DNA of 57,865 bases from positions 1 to 57,865 of the forward strand of contig NW_013546909.1 of the NCBI RefSeq assembly GCF_000711695.1, in the 5' to 3' direction. The DNA is from Tilletiaria anomala UBC 951. Its lineage: Eukaryota > Basidiomycota > Exobasidiomycetes > Georgefischeriales > Tilletiariaceae. Every line of letters begins with the position of its first letter. Positions within the stretch are counted from its first letter, which is position 1. Below, piece by piece: positions 45,429 to 56,543 of this stretch. Under the pieces are notes generated by a model. That model saw only the letters and a list, made by a program, of their open reading frames with translations. It was not told the DNA's origin and did no database searches. A program made the position numbers and the translations under genes.

Positions 45429-46109
45429 GGTGGCTGCGCCAGGTTTGCACAGCGGCAGACTTCAGGCTCACACAGTGTGTCACGCCCAATCGAAAACACA
45501 AAGTAGTGCGAACACAGCCCACAGCAGACCAATAGCGTGACTATTGTCCTTTCCCCAGCGTCCCCAGCTGCCACCGCTCTCAAAGGACCATCTTTAGGTC
45601 ATCGCCGGTTTATGGTGCATACTACGCAGAACTCAGACTCTCAGGTGCTGTGTCACGCGGCGTCGCGTTTTGTCTCGCAGCCGAGTTGCATTCTTTCTTT
45701 TTTTCAAAGACTTTTAGCGATGAGCCACTGAGTCAGTGGGCTACTACCACTCTGACTGACTTTGCGTCTGCAAGATTGAGCCAGGCACCTGTGCGGGGAA
45801 AAGAAAGAAAGGGCGTTGGTGACCTCATCGCGTCGACTCTCTCAACAACCTTACAAGGTGAAAGAGTCACTGGATCATAGTGGCCCTGAGGCATCCAGTC
45901 AGATGGAGTCAACGAAGGCCCTGCCGGATCTTGCTAGACCCGTCGCTTAATCTTTACTACTTCCGGCTCTGTCTTGGTTTGCTCTCAAGAAACACATACC
46001 CACGTCGAGGGCCGGTGGCTTTTTGAGTTGCTTCAATCTGGCCCAGTCGCTGGGCGTGACATCTCAGCCGGCTCGGTGCGTCGAGCGATCGCCAAGCAAG
46101 ACCTCTACG
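45429..46109. promoter_or_regulatory. Divergent promoter region EME1 / mitochondrial unknown
   Basis: 681 bases between oppositely transcribed genes. A short T-rich tract lies near 45685-45710. No TATA or operator can be named. Confidence 0.35.
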
Positions 46110-47021
46110 ATGGCATCGCTTCATGCGGCTAGTAGCACCCAGGCACTGCGGCGAACGTGCTCTGCCGCTCCCTCCATCTCGATGGCCCATCTCGCCTACG
46201 CACCTCTCGGGTCCGTACGAACCATCTCGACACATCAAGGGCGCCCCGGCAGGCAACCACTGCCACCCAGCAGAGCGGCCGGCAACGGCGCCAAACTGCT
46301 GTACGCTGCTGCGCCATTCTCCTTTTGGTCATGGATCACAGGTAGCCAAAAAGGGAGTGAAGCTGATACTTTGGCCTCTTCGGAATTAGCAAAGGCAGGC
46401 GCAACGAGCAGCAGCGAGCAAGGCGAACTACCATCGAAGAGCTCCGCGCTACTGTATCCCGTCTCTGCCATGTCACAGCGCTCCTCAAACAGCGTGACAC
46501 TCGTCTTTCTCAATATCAATGCACCGAAAGCCAACCCCTCTGTCGGTGTGGCGAGCAGTACCAAATGGCAGAGTTGGATCAGCTACTTTCGCGAGATGGG
46601 CTACGACTGCCTGGACGTGAACGCCGTCTCTCCTTCTGGCTCACACCAAGCGCTGGCAACGGAGCTCGAGCAACAGATACGCCTGCACATGTTCAACCGT
46701 GGTCCGGTCCTCTTTGTGCGGGGTTCCACATCTGCAAAGGTAGCCGCCGCCCAGCTGGCTGGCTTCTCGCGCCCTGGCGGGCAAGCAGAGTTTGCAGCTG
46801 CCGTTGTGCTAGTACCCGGCGAGGAAGGCATGCAAGCATTCCAAGCTATCGACCAGGGCGTCAGGGAAAAGCTCGCTGTGCTCATTGTCAACGACGGCAA
46901 AGGCTCTACCCAACAGGGAGGGGAGAAGTGGAAGGTGTTGCAAGTCGGCAACTCAAGGGATGCCGAGAGCGGCAAGACGGTGCAAGAAGTAGAGATGTGG
47001 CTGATGGCAAATGGATTTTGA
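46110..47021 (+). CDS. Predicted mitochondrial protein of unknown function
   Basis: Single exon, 303 residues from ATG 46110 (ACG ATG GCA); the open frame extends upstream without an ATG. The first 50 residues are rich in Arg, Ser and Ala with no acids (ALRRTCSAAPSISMAHLAY), a clear mitochondrial presequence. The second half has alternating strands and helices (SVTLVFLNINAPKANPS; WQSWISYFREMGYDCLDVN; NRGPVLFVRGSTSAKVAAAQ; EFAAAVVLVPGEE), reminiscent of an alpha/beta-hydrolase-like fold, but there is no G-x-S-x-G elbow. I do not recognise the family. It is convergent with DRG1, 200 bases away. Confidence 0.72.
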   Translation: MASLHAASSTQALRRTCSAAPSISMAHLAYAPLGSVRTISTHQGRPGRQPLPPSRAAGNGAKLLYAAAPFSFWSWITGSQKGSEADTLASSELAKAGATSSSEQGELPSKSSALLYPVSAMSQRSSNSVTLVFLNINAPKANPSVGVASSTKWQSWISYFREMGYDCLDVNAVSPSGSHQALATELEQQIRLHMFNRGPVLFVRGSTSAKVAAAQLAGFSRPGGQAEFAAAVVLVPGEEGMQAFQAIDQGVREKLAVLIVNDGKGSTQQGGEKWKVLQVGNSRDAESGKTVQEVEMWLMANGF

Positions 47022-47221
47022 GAGGAAATCACGAATGAAAAATCAACATCAAGCAAATCATGCAATGCCAAGTCACCTCCAGAGTATATGCCCTATTGAG
47101 ATGTCGAGCCACAGGACGCACGCGCCGCCCAATTCGAAAGCCCGTCAGCACTTGATCCGGCTTCCTACTACCAGTCAGCTCATGAGGCGCTGCCGCGGCC
47201 CGGCAGATAAGCGCGGTACGC

Positions 47222-48543
47222 TCATTTCTTGAAGATACACACGACGTCCTCATCCTCTAAGATGTGGTCCGCACCCACGCGCTGCCCTCTCGGGTGCTTG
47301 GCCGACGAGCCCCAGACCATTGCACTAGCAAGCAAAGCGTCAATCTTCGACCTTTCACTCTTTACGGCAGCAATTGGCACTCACTACTTGAACTGCTTGA
47401 CAATCTCCTTGTGCACGGCATTGCAGAAGTCCTCTACTGTGCATTTTCCATTGCGCAGTACGACGGGGCTGCTGTAGTCTGGCGGCGAGCCTCGTGGGCG
47501 CGTGTAGATCCGTACGAGATTGAGCTTCTCCCACATCTTTTCGACCAGCTCGTCGTCGACGTTCCACCACTGCCGACTGCTGATGGGCACGCTGTTGGGG
47601 ATGCGATAGAGCAAGTCTAGCTCCTGAATTGAGATGCTGTCGATTTTGTTGAGCACGTACAGGCAGGGGACGTATACCCTGTTGCCCTCGACAACGTCGA
47701 TCAGTTCTTCGATAGTCGCGTCTTGCTTGAAGGCGACTTCGGCATTGGAGATGCGGTACTCGCTCAACACCGCTCGGACTTCTTCGGGGTCGATCTTGGT
47801 TAGGGGAACGGTGTGGGTGATGTTGATACCGCCTTTGTCCTTCTTCTTGACGTTGATCGCGGGCGCTGTCTTGTTCAAACGGATGCCGAACCCTTCCAGC
47901 TCATTTTCGATGATCTGTTTGTCCTTGAGGGGCTTGCATACGTCCAAAACGATGAAGATAAGGTTGCACGTCCGTGCGACTGCGATGACTTGCCGACCTC
48001 GACCTTTTCCGTCTTTGGCACCTTCAATGATACCTGGCAGGTCCAGGATCTGCACCTTGGCTCCTCGCACCGTCATCGTCCCCGGAACCGTCGTCACTGA
48101 GGGCGCAGTGGGATTCATAACGTCAGCAGGGTTGCCTCATTAATTGCTGTGGAGGAAGCCCAGCTCACACGTTGTGAATTCATACGCAGCCGCCTCGGAT
48201 GTGGTGCCAGTTAGACCTGACATGAGCGTACTCTTCCCGACCGACGGGAAGCCCACAAATCCAACGCTAGCAATACCCGTACGTGCGACATCGAACCCTA
48301 GCCCGCCGCCTCCTCCGCCCCCGCTGGGGGTGATCAGCTCTCGTTTTAGCTTGGCGAGCTTGGCACGCAGTTGCCCTAAGTGATACGAAGTTGCTTTGTT
48401 CACCTTCACGTTTTAGAGGGCAGGGGGAAGGGGTGAGAAAGAAGTCTCGAGATATGCACAATTAAAGAGGTTGCCTAAGCCCTTACCTGCGTCCTTGCAA
48501 CCTCCGCCTCGATTTCTTTGATCTTTTGCAAGACGGTTGACAT
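47222..48543 (-). CDS. RBG1: Developmentally regulated GTP-binding protein 1 (Rbg1/DRG1)
   Basis: Four exons (48543-48487, 48403-48169, 48096-47385, 47324-47222) give 368 residues, the family length. DRG1 is a ribosome-associated TRAFAC GTPase that relieves translation stalling with its partner Tma46/DFRP1. Visible motifs: [19 protein letters not shown] start, [17 protein letters not shown]1 GFPSVGKST, switch I region ending EFTTLTTVPGTM (rebuilt across intron 2), G3 [21 protein letters not shown]4 NKID, and the C-terminal TGS domain ([32 protein letters not shown]). Intron 2 was placed by requiring LTTVPG; a shorter intron would insert [13 protein letters not shown] and is not supported by the family. 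Confidence 0.96.
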
Positions 48544-49898
48544 GGTGCAGGAGGGAGAAGAAAGGGGCAGAACTTAAAAGATTCGTAGCGACGAGGAACG
48601 GAAGAAATATCGAATCGACTCTTCGAGCGACTTCCTGGTTTAGTGCTTTTGGAAGGGAGGGGCTTTCGTTCTGTTCCAGCCCGCGTCTGATGGTGATAAA
48701 CTCTGGGAGAAGTGTCTGATGCACCTTTCTTCGAGTGATACCGGTGCGAGTCTTTGCTCTTGGTGACGAGTGTGACCTTTGGAAAGGTTCAAGACGCTTT
48801 TAGAAAATATAATAGCCAGTAGTCACGGAACGACGCCAAACACAGGCCGAGTGCCGCACGAACAGCCTATACAGCTCAAAAAAGGGTTCTTTACCGCGTC
48901 CTCCACTGACGCGCGCCCACCGGCCGTCATCACTTCTGGTTATGCTTTTTCTAAAATAATTGGTGGATGCGTATTGAACTCGTGATCCTCACTTGTATGC
49001 TCGTGGCTTTGAAAGACTCATGTCACGGACCCAGAGAGTATGCGAAGGCCAAAAATGGATTCCGCCCTAGAGGCAAGCTGCTTACGTTACCAACGTAGGA
49101 GACGTCAACTAGGCATCACCGGGTCCCCAGTCTGTAGAGCGGCGCATTGAGGCCAGGGCGGGCTCCAAGTAGCTCAATGCCGCTACCGATGAAGGAATCT
49201 GGAGCTCAGGAGGGGAGAGGCTGGAGATGCTCGCAATCTAGTATTGTTTCTTCACATGGTTGAATGGCCAAATTGAGTTGCACCTGGCTGTGGGGGAGTG
49301 ACGGGGTCATTGACTTGAAATGGTGGCGACTTGCCACTTGGCAGGTTGCAAGCGGCGGGCACGAGCGCAGTGGGGGGGGTAGGCACCCCTACTGCCTAAA
49401 TATGCAGCATTTGACCGGAATTTTTTCTCCAAGCACAAGGTGTCATTCAATTTGATTCCGCCCTCTCGCTGTCGCTACACACGCACTGCGGTGCAGTGCA
49501 CTTGGCTGGCGTAAAAGCTTGCGTTCGAAAATTCCTCGCAGGCATCCCTGGATGATCTCGATGACCTTCATCCGCTTGCTCAACCTGTTCCAGTTTGCAT
49601 GTTGGCCCACTACTACCATCCTTGACTGCGCTCACATACACAGACTTGTTCTGAACACGCAAAGCCTCCATTTGTCACAAAGGACGGGCGTGGAGCAATT
49701 GGCATTGCTATAGCATCCATCTGGTGGCATATTGGCAGTGAACGACTTAGGTGGCTGCAAAGAATCGCGACCAACTAAACAATCGTTTGCACATAGCGCA
49801 AGCACGGCAAGTGTCACGCCTTTTAATACCCTCGAATACGCGCATAGTTTCGTATACTCTTGCTTTGCACGCCGTCGAATATCGATTCAACCGACAAA
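48544..49898. promoter_or_regulatory. Divergent region DRG1 / ARB1
   Basis: 1355 bases between two translation-related genes. I looked for tRNA and box C/D elements and found none that close. A G-run lies near 49373-49380 and a T-run near 49420-49427. Small open frames at 48779-48985 and 49264-49455 are not supported. Confidence 0.35.
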
Positions 49899-52089
49899 AT
49901 GCCAGTCTCAGCTTCCAAGGCTAAGCGTCAGGCGTGAGCATCGTGGCAAGAACCTGAATTGCTCCATGGTCTTTGATTGACTCACACGCTTCCTTTGCTT
50001 ATCCCCAGCGAAAAGGCAGCCAAGGCCGCGGCCAAGAATGGCTCTTCAACCGGCACCTCCAGTGCGACCGGCACAACGAATGGAACGTCGGACACGCCTC
50101 TCACCAACGTTTCTGCTGCGACGTCTTCGGAGAACCTGCATGCTGATGGCACCATCACTGAAATGCAAAAGCTAGCTCTCGCCACAGAGCGCAATGCATC
50201 CGGTGTCCTCGTATCGGACTCTCAATCACGCGACGTGCACATTGACAACTTCACCATGTCCTTCCATGGGCGCCTGCTCATCGATGGAGCGCAGATCACC
50301 CTCAACTTTGGACAGCGATATGGTCTGCTCGGAGAGAACGGGTGCGGAAAGACGACCTTGTTGGATGCGCTGGCTCACCGAGATGTGGAGATTCCAGAGC
50401 ACGTCGACGTAAGTACAAGGCTACTTGTCCGACGCAACGCCAAAGGCGAAGCTGACAGCTTCTTGTACAGATTCACTTGGTCAGTGGTGAGGTGGAACCG
50501 ACTGAGAAGAACGGTCTGGAGTACTGTGTCGAGTCAGCTAAGAAAAAGGTGGCCAAGCTGGAGAAGGAGATTGAGGAGGCGTCTGTTGCAGATGTGGTCG
50601 ATGATGTGCTTTTGGAACGCCTCTACGAGGAGCTAGACGCGATGGACCCATCGACGTTCGAGGCCAAGGCCGGCTCCATTCTCCATGGTCTCGGCTTCAC
50701 TGCTGAGTCGATGAAGAAGCCGACGAAGGACTTATCTGGTGGATGGAGGATGCGTGTCGCCCTAGCGCGTGCCTTGTTCATCAAGCCTCACATGCTCTTG
50801 CTCGACGAGCCGACTAACCACTTGGACTTGGGCTCGGTCGTCTGGCTCGAGGCATACCTCTCAACGTACCCAAACATTCTTGTCCTTACGTCCCATTCAG
50901 CCGACTTTATGGACACTGTCTGCACGAACATCATGGATCTGACGCAGGACAAGAAGCTGGTCTACTATGGTGGTAACTACTCGACGTACGTGCGTGTAAA
51001 GGCGGAGAACGAGACCAACCAGATGAAGGCCTACCACAAACAGCAGGACGAGATTGCCAAGATCAAGCGCTTCATCGCCAGCGCTGGTACATACGCCAAC
51101 TTGGTCAAGCAGGCGCAGTCGAAGCAGAAGATCATCGACAAAATGGAAGCTGCCGGCCTTGTGCAGCCCGTTCGCGAGCCCAAGAAGCTGCGCTTCCACT
51201 TTGAAGACATCCGCAAGCTTCCTCCGCCCATCATCGCTTTCAACGAGGTCGCGTTCAGCTACAGTGGCAAGGAGAAGGATTTCCTGTACAAGGACCTGAA
51301 CCTGGCCATCGACATGGACTCTCGCATCGCCATCGTCGGTGCAAATGGTACGGGTAAGTCGACGCTGCTCAACCTGATCACCGGCGCACTGTCGCCAGTC
51401 AAAGGAAGCGTGCAGCGACACGCTGCACTGAAGCTGGGCAAGTACTCGCAGCACTCGGCGGACCAGCTGCCGTACGAAAAGTCACCGCTCGAGTACATGG
51501 AGGGCAAGTACGCGGAAAAGTTCCCGAAAAAGGACATGCAGTTCTGGCGCGGGCAGATCGGTCGCTTCGGTCTGACGGGCGCACACCAGACTAGCCCGAT
51601 CCGCACACTGTCCGACGGGCTGCGGAACCGAGTTGTCTTCTCGCAGCTGTCCATGGAGAACCCACATGTCCTGCTGCTCGACGAGCCGACGAACCACTTG
51701 GACATGCTCTCGATCGATGCGCTCGCGATGGCCATTAAGGAGTTCGAGGGTGGTGTTGTCATCGTCTCGTGAGTGCCCGCCGGAAGTCTGAGAGCTGGAA
51801 ACTTTATACTGATCATCATTCCAATTTGCCTACACAGACACGACTTTAGACTGATCTCACAAGTTGCCGAGGAGTTGTGGGAAGTCAAGGACAAGAAGTG
51901 GGTCTCTTGGAGTGGTATCCGAACTGAAAAAAGCATGCTAATGCCCAAGGTGCCCCACCCTGCTTGTGTGATAGAATTGAGAACTTGACCAAGATGGACA
52001 TCAGTATCACCGACTACAAGAAGATTCTGATGAAGGGCAGTGCCGACTCGATCGAGAAGGCCAAGCTTGTCGCCAAGAACATGAAGTGA
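49899..52089 (+). CDS. ARB1: ABC-F ATPase Arb1 (ABCF2), ribosome biogenesis
   Basis: Five exons: 49899-49933, 50009-50408, 50471-51768, 51838-51897 and 51975-52089; 635 residues. Arb1 is a soluble twin-ATPase that shuttles with pre-ribosomes and assists 40S and 60S maturation. First ATPase: Walker [10 protein letters not shown] (about residue 120), signature [16 protein letters not shown], Walker [13 protein letters not shown]. The interdomain linker is helical and charged ([19 protein letters not shown]). Second ATPase: Walker [10 protein letters not shown], the Arb1-type signature [13 protein letters not shown], Walker [13 protein letters not shown] and H-loop histidine just after intron 3 ([15 protein letters not shown]). 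The first exon has only 35 bases ([11 protein letters not shown] plus two bases). There are no membrane segments. Confidence 0.97.
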
Positions 52090-53060
52090 AGAGGCGTGCA
52101 CTTGCACCTACGTCTCGCTTTTCAACTTGCGCACTACACTCCTTTACGTTGTCGATGCCGCACTCCTGCATCTTTCGCATGAGCAATGGCCTCACTTCCA
52201 TGGCCGCCTTGTATACTATTTCCTTCAAAATCAACATGCTCATTATAGATGATCATCCTTTTGAGGAGTCCTGGTTGCATGGAAATGAATGCGTCTGCGG
52301 CGGTTGCGACCGTCGATGTCGCTCTGATGTGAGATGCGTTATATTGTGAACTGCCGTCCGGCGCCCCGTTCTTCTGCAGTTTCGTTCTTGAAGCTTCACA
52401 CTTGAGTGTTTGAGTTTGGTTGCAGGTAGGCAGTTCCAGCTTTCCATAGATTTAACGCGTTCAGAATCACCTACAATTGCGCTTTTTGCCAGTGATTGAG
52501 GAGAGGGGGCGACTGGTTATGAGGATCGCGCCACAAAACAGGCGGCAAGAATTCTAGCAAAAAGAAAGAACGAAGGGTAGCGTGCATACCGCGATTTGCA
52601 CCGATTATGTTCCTTAAATTTCGAACTGAGCACAGTGAATCAATCGAACTTTGGAGATAGCGATCGGCTTTCAATGCAAGTCTCATAGAACGGCTTCGAA
52701 CTTCGAACCCGGTATGTAGCAGAAAGATGCGCTCTATGGTTGTGTAGGGCCTTCACCGGGTGTAGAGATGGATACGCCACTTCGTATGTGCTCACTTGCA
52801 CCAGCCAAACAAGTGCAAGACCTACAAAGACAGCTGAGAAGTAGCAAGGGAAGAACAGCAACAACGGCTTTCGGTGCGGTCTCCCTCCGGTCTTTGGACA
52901 GCGCAGTGGGCTCCAAGCCAAGCGTGTTGCCTTGTCGCGCCCGCCATGCTTCAAAAAGCGCGATAGCATCGCCCTCGTTCACAGGACAGATCATACAATT
53001 GTGTTGCCCTCTCCCCTGGCTCATACATATGCTGGTGGAGAGGAGTTGCATGCACTCAAG
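52090..53060. other. Intergenic region, ARB1 3' flank and promoter of the next gene
   Basis: 971 bases. No ATG-initiated coding exon with protein-like composition is seen. The frame of the downstream gene stays open to about 52930 without an ATG, so a 5' exon or a longer leader cannot be excluded. Confidence 0.35.
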
Positions 53061-54929
53061 ATGCTCTTCTCTCATTCAGAAGCGTCGTCATCGACGAGCC
53101 CACGGGCAGCAGCGCTTCTTGCTTGCGTTCCCAGCCCAAGCTTGACTTTCAACCCGAGTCCAAGTGCCAGCTCTGGCACCACCATGACACATGAAGGCAT
53201 CGAAAATCCAATAGCGCCGGCGAGTCCAACTGCGGTACCGATTCCCGTGCCGAGCTCTAGCACTCTCAGTGGTATCAAGCGACAGCGTTTCTATGCGAGA
53301 CAGGACAGTCCCGCTGCGGTAGACGATGTCGAGGACGAGGAGGAGGGTGAAGATGGTGATGAAGATGGGTTTCGACGTCCAGGAATGCCACGCATCTGCG
53401 CTCCGCCGACGAGCCCGTGTGTGGGACACCCATCATACAGCAGTCCAAGCTCGACGCGGCACAGGGCGCATACATCTGCGTCCATTGCCTACGCCACCCA
53501 CTGTCACGTCGCAGGCTCGAATGCCAGACAATCGCGATCTCATCATGCACCAGCAGAAGAGCTGAAACCACCGCCACGCAAACGACCACATTTTGACCTA
53601 CAGCATGAAGATGTTGGACGCTTCGCTAGCCTCACCTTACAGCATTCAGCTTCTACCACGAGTCCCGCAGGCTGGGGGGCACAAGGGCCGGCCCCCATTG
53701 GGCTGGATGAAGGTATGGGGATGGTAGCTGTAGATCCTCCTCCGCCGCCCGTCGTACCACCCTGCAGCCCCGAACGCTCACCTGCGCCAGTTCACAACCT
53801 AAACCTGACATCGCACCAACCGCAGCGTACAAGCGACGTGTCTTCTCTTACATCGCCTTTAGCCACTTCAGCCACAAACAACATTAGCGGCTGGTTGGAC
53901 CTGGACTCCTCCGCGCCAGGATCGGGGTCCTCGACACTCACAAGTTTTAGCTCTGGCTCTGCAGAAGTTCTCAATTCAACACTGGTGACAGAACCGGTGG
54001 ACGCTGCAAATGCTATACCTGCAACGTTAAGTGAAGGTATTGGCGAAGTTAGCATGCGCGAACAGAGTGGTCCGCGCTCTTGGGAGTATGCCAAGGACCG
54101 GATCTGGGTCGACTCACTTGACAGCAGCAGCAGTAGTGGCCACAGCTCGGACGATGACGGTGGCGCGGAATCTAGTATTACCAGTGTTGGAGGAGAGGTG
54201 CAGCAATCGTCCGCCGAGCCCGTCGTACCTTTTTCAACATGCGATGGCCCGCCTCTATGTGAATCTTTTATTCTTAACCCTGAGCTCACGCGCAAGCTCG
54301 AAGAGGAAGCGAAGCGGCGGCTTTTCGCTGCACAACAAGCGCACGCTGCTCAGGTGCTTCAACAAGTACCACCTGCACAGGCGAAGAAGGCCCGCGCTTT
54401 TTCCCGCAAACCACGCCTCTTTCAATCGCTCTCTACGCCCAGCTCGGGCTCGTGTGCGTCCAGCGCCAACACAAGCGCACAGACTAGTAGAAGCTCCAGT
54501 GGTAATGTGACGCCCAACTTGAGAGATGCGACTGGAACGGCCCAGGGACACGCGCTTGTTCTCTGGCGCAGCCCTGAAGAGGTACTCCAGTCGAGCAACG
54601 CGCATATCGGCGCCGGCGGCGGCACCTTCGCACCATCTGTCCACACACCTTCGCCAGCGCCATGTCAGATGTCCGGCGAGAGAATCGCAGCAGGCGTCAC
54701 AAAGCAGCAGCAGACTCCGCGGATACATAACGTTATGGATTTCAGCGCCGCCAGCGCTGCATTGCAAGCGTGCGAGGCAGCTCAGGGCGACGTGATGGGG
54801 CAGACTTTATCGGCAACGAAGCACGCCGAAGGGGGGGATTTCGAGACGCGCACCAACCCGGTGCTTGACGGCGATGTCCAATGGAGCCATGTTGAATTCG
54901 GACAGGGCGACGCTATGGATGTTGATTGA
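53061..54929 (+). CDS. Large intrinsically disordered protein of unknown function
   Basis: Single exon, 622 residues from ATG 53061. Most of it is Ser, Pro, Ala and Thr-rich, with an acidic block (EDEEEGEDGDEDG, about residue 100), a basic patch (PPPRKRPHFD, a possible nuclear localisation signal) and an acidic Ser run near residue 360. One segment looks conserved: SFILNPELTRKLEEEAKRRLF followed later by GHALVLWRSPEEVL. This pairing resembles the short LILNPAL...ALVLYRP motif pair I recall in unnamed fungal nuclear proteins, but that is from memory and unverified. The C-terminus ends in GDAMDVD. A regulatory nuclear role is plausible, not shown. Confidence 0.65.
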   Translation: MLFSHSEASSSTSPRAAALLACVPSPSLTFNPSPSASSGTTMTHEGIENPIAPASPTAVPIPVPSSSTLSGIKRQRFYARQDSPAAVDDVEDEEEGEDGDEDGFRRPGMPRICAPPTSPCVGHPSYSSPSSTRHRAHTSASIAYATHCHVAGSNARQSRSHHAPAEELKPPPRKRPHFDLQHEDVGRFASLTLQHSASTTSPAGWGAQGPAPIGLDEGMGMVAVDPPPPPVVPPCSPERSPAPVHNLNLTSHQPQRTSDVSSLTSPLATSATNNISGWLDLDSSAPGSGSSTLTSFSSGSAEVLNSTLVTEPVDAANAIPATLSEGIGEVSMREQSGPRSWEYAKDRIWVDSLDSSSSSGHSSDDDGGAESSITSVGGEVQQSSAEPVVPFSTCDGPPLCESFILNPELTRKLEEEAKRRLFAAQQAHAAQVLQQVPPAQAKKARAFSRKPRLFQSLSTPSSGSCASSANTSAQTSRSSSGNVTPNLRDATGTAQGHALVLWRSPEEVLQSSNAHIGAGGGTFAPSVHTPSPAPCQMSGERIAAGVTKQQQTPRIHNVMDFSAASAALQACEAAQGDVMGQTLSATKHAEGGDFETRTNPVLDGDVQWSHVEFGQGDAMDVD

Positions 54930-55130
54930 TGGATATTGAAACAAACCTTTGTGGCCAAAGGAGATGCATTTGCATTCCCAGTCACACGTCTACGCCATTT
55001 GTATTTCTGAATCCGCTTGCAACCATGTTGTACCTGATCGCACATTATGTTCCCGTAGAAGTGGAAGCCTTGCAACGAGGTTCTCATTGGCTTGGCAGGT
55101 GCGTACATGACCAACTGTCAAGTAGTTATC

Positions 55131-55941
55131 TTACTCTTCAGCCACTTCCTCCCCCACTTCGCCCGCTTCCGCGCCAGTGTACGCCTGCGAAGCAATCCAA
55201 TTTCGGGCAGAATGTGAGCATCAGGCGGCCTGGTGTTCATCTACAAGGATGTCGTCGTCAGGTGTCACTCACAGCTACTTGTGGGCCGCCAAGCTCTTCA
55301 GCGAGGCCGTCGCGGGGATACGACTGCATACGGAAGGGGTGATCGCGCTCTTAATCAGCCACTTTGTCTTCTGAGCAGGAGAGGAGGCAGTATATCATAG
55401 AAAAGCTCGTAGACTCACCCTAGGCATAGCAGGAAGACTTGGCCTAGTAGCATAGATGATGCTTGCAAAGAGACTTGCGGCCCCTGCTGCGAGCAGGAGC
55501 TGGAAGAGTGCAGAGGTCGGCTTGACGTTCTGGTGGAGATCAGGCGCCCAGACACTTAGCACGTCCTCTTGCTCATGCAGCTAGTGGTCATTCGAAAGAA
55601 GACGGAAGTAGAGAAAAGCATATCAGGGAACGTTCGTCTGCAACCGGAAGGAGAGGGCGTAGACAGCGCACCAGCGCTTGATACTGTCAACTCACCGTCT
55701 CGGCATAGTTTGCCTTCTCCTGCGGGTCGAACCACTTCGGACTCGATTTACGCAGCTGGCGCGACGAGTACGCGACATCCGGGTAGTCTCCAAGCTGCGG
55801 GTCTTTGCCGAGTGCTCGACTGGTATGCAATGCTGCTGTTCGCAACACTGAAGACGACGAGGAAGATGCAGCGAGGGGCGATGCGGAAACCGCCAGCGCT
55901 TGGCGCGCTGCAGGCCCCGCCGATCGCAGCAGGGAAGCCAT
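55131..55941 (-). CDS. Mitochondrial complex I subunit NDUFB8
   Basis: Four exons (55941-55696, 55580-55419, 55323-55273, 55184-55131) encode 170 residues. This is a single-span accessory subunit of the NADH:ubiquinone oxidoreductase membrane arm. A presequence (MASLLRSAGPAARQAL... SRAL) is followed by the family core DPQLGDYPDVAYSSRQLRKS and SPKWFDPQEKANYAET, continuing across intron 1 to LHEQEDVLSVWAPDLH. One membrane helix follows (SALFQLLLAAGAASLFASII). Exon 3 supplies SYPRDGLAEELGGPQVA and exon 4 the acidic tail AYTGAEAGEVGEEVAEE. All introns are phase 0. A respiratory complex I subunit means the species keeps complex I, unlike Saccharomyces. Confidence 0.93.
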
Positions 55942-56543
55942 CGTGTAGGGGAGCTGTAAAGCCGCGCTGCAATTCGCTCCTGCGTGGCCGTTTCACTCAG
56001 CTTGACGATGCAATGCCCAGCTACCGAAGATCCGAAGGAGTAAGAGTGAGCAGAAAGCATGGGAGTGGCTGCTGCGCTGGGGGATTCGATGATGGGCGAC
56101 TGCGTTCAACAAGTCCATTGTAAACCCATGCATCTGCGCTGTTACAGTGCCGCGCGCCGTACTCCTGTATTGCTGCTGCCAAACTCTGCCAGGCTCCCCC
56201 CTCTCGCAGTCCCCATGTCCCCATTCCGCCTGCAGAAATAATCGGCCTGCCCGGCTTGCGCAGCTGCGCGGGGGTGGGGAAATGGCAGCAACCTTTGGCT
56301 GATTCCTATTTTCTAAGCGCTTGCACCTCAACGCTGGCATGGATCGCACGTCGCCCTCCATAATTAATGTTGGCCTGGATGCATCATCACCAGGGGCCAC
56401 CCACGCGCAGCCACTCGCATCCGCATTGCCTGACGAGGCCTATGGAATGCACAGCAAGCACTTGCAGATATATATATGATCATCTGTGCATTCATCTCCT
56501 TGGGTGTTAGGCTGTCAGTTCAGCTGGATGGTGAGCGCAACTT
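55942..56543. other. NDUFB8 upstream region
   Basis: 602 bases with the NDUFB8 promoter. A TATATATATA stretch occurs near 56468-56477. A 46-codon + strand frame from ATG 56339 is not supported as a gene. Confidence 0.3.

Noticed and set aside
48097-48168. Shorter DRG1 intron 2 that would insert [13 protein letters not shown]
   Set aside because: The insertion breaks the switch I consensus EFTTLTTVPG, which the longer 72-base intron restores exactly.
49934-50008. Intronic snoRNA in ARB1 or DRG1 introns
   Set aside because: No box C/D or H/ACA pairing signatures in these short introns.
51259-52107. 282-codon - strand open frame
   Set aside because: Antisense of ARB1 exons; no family features.
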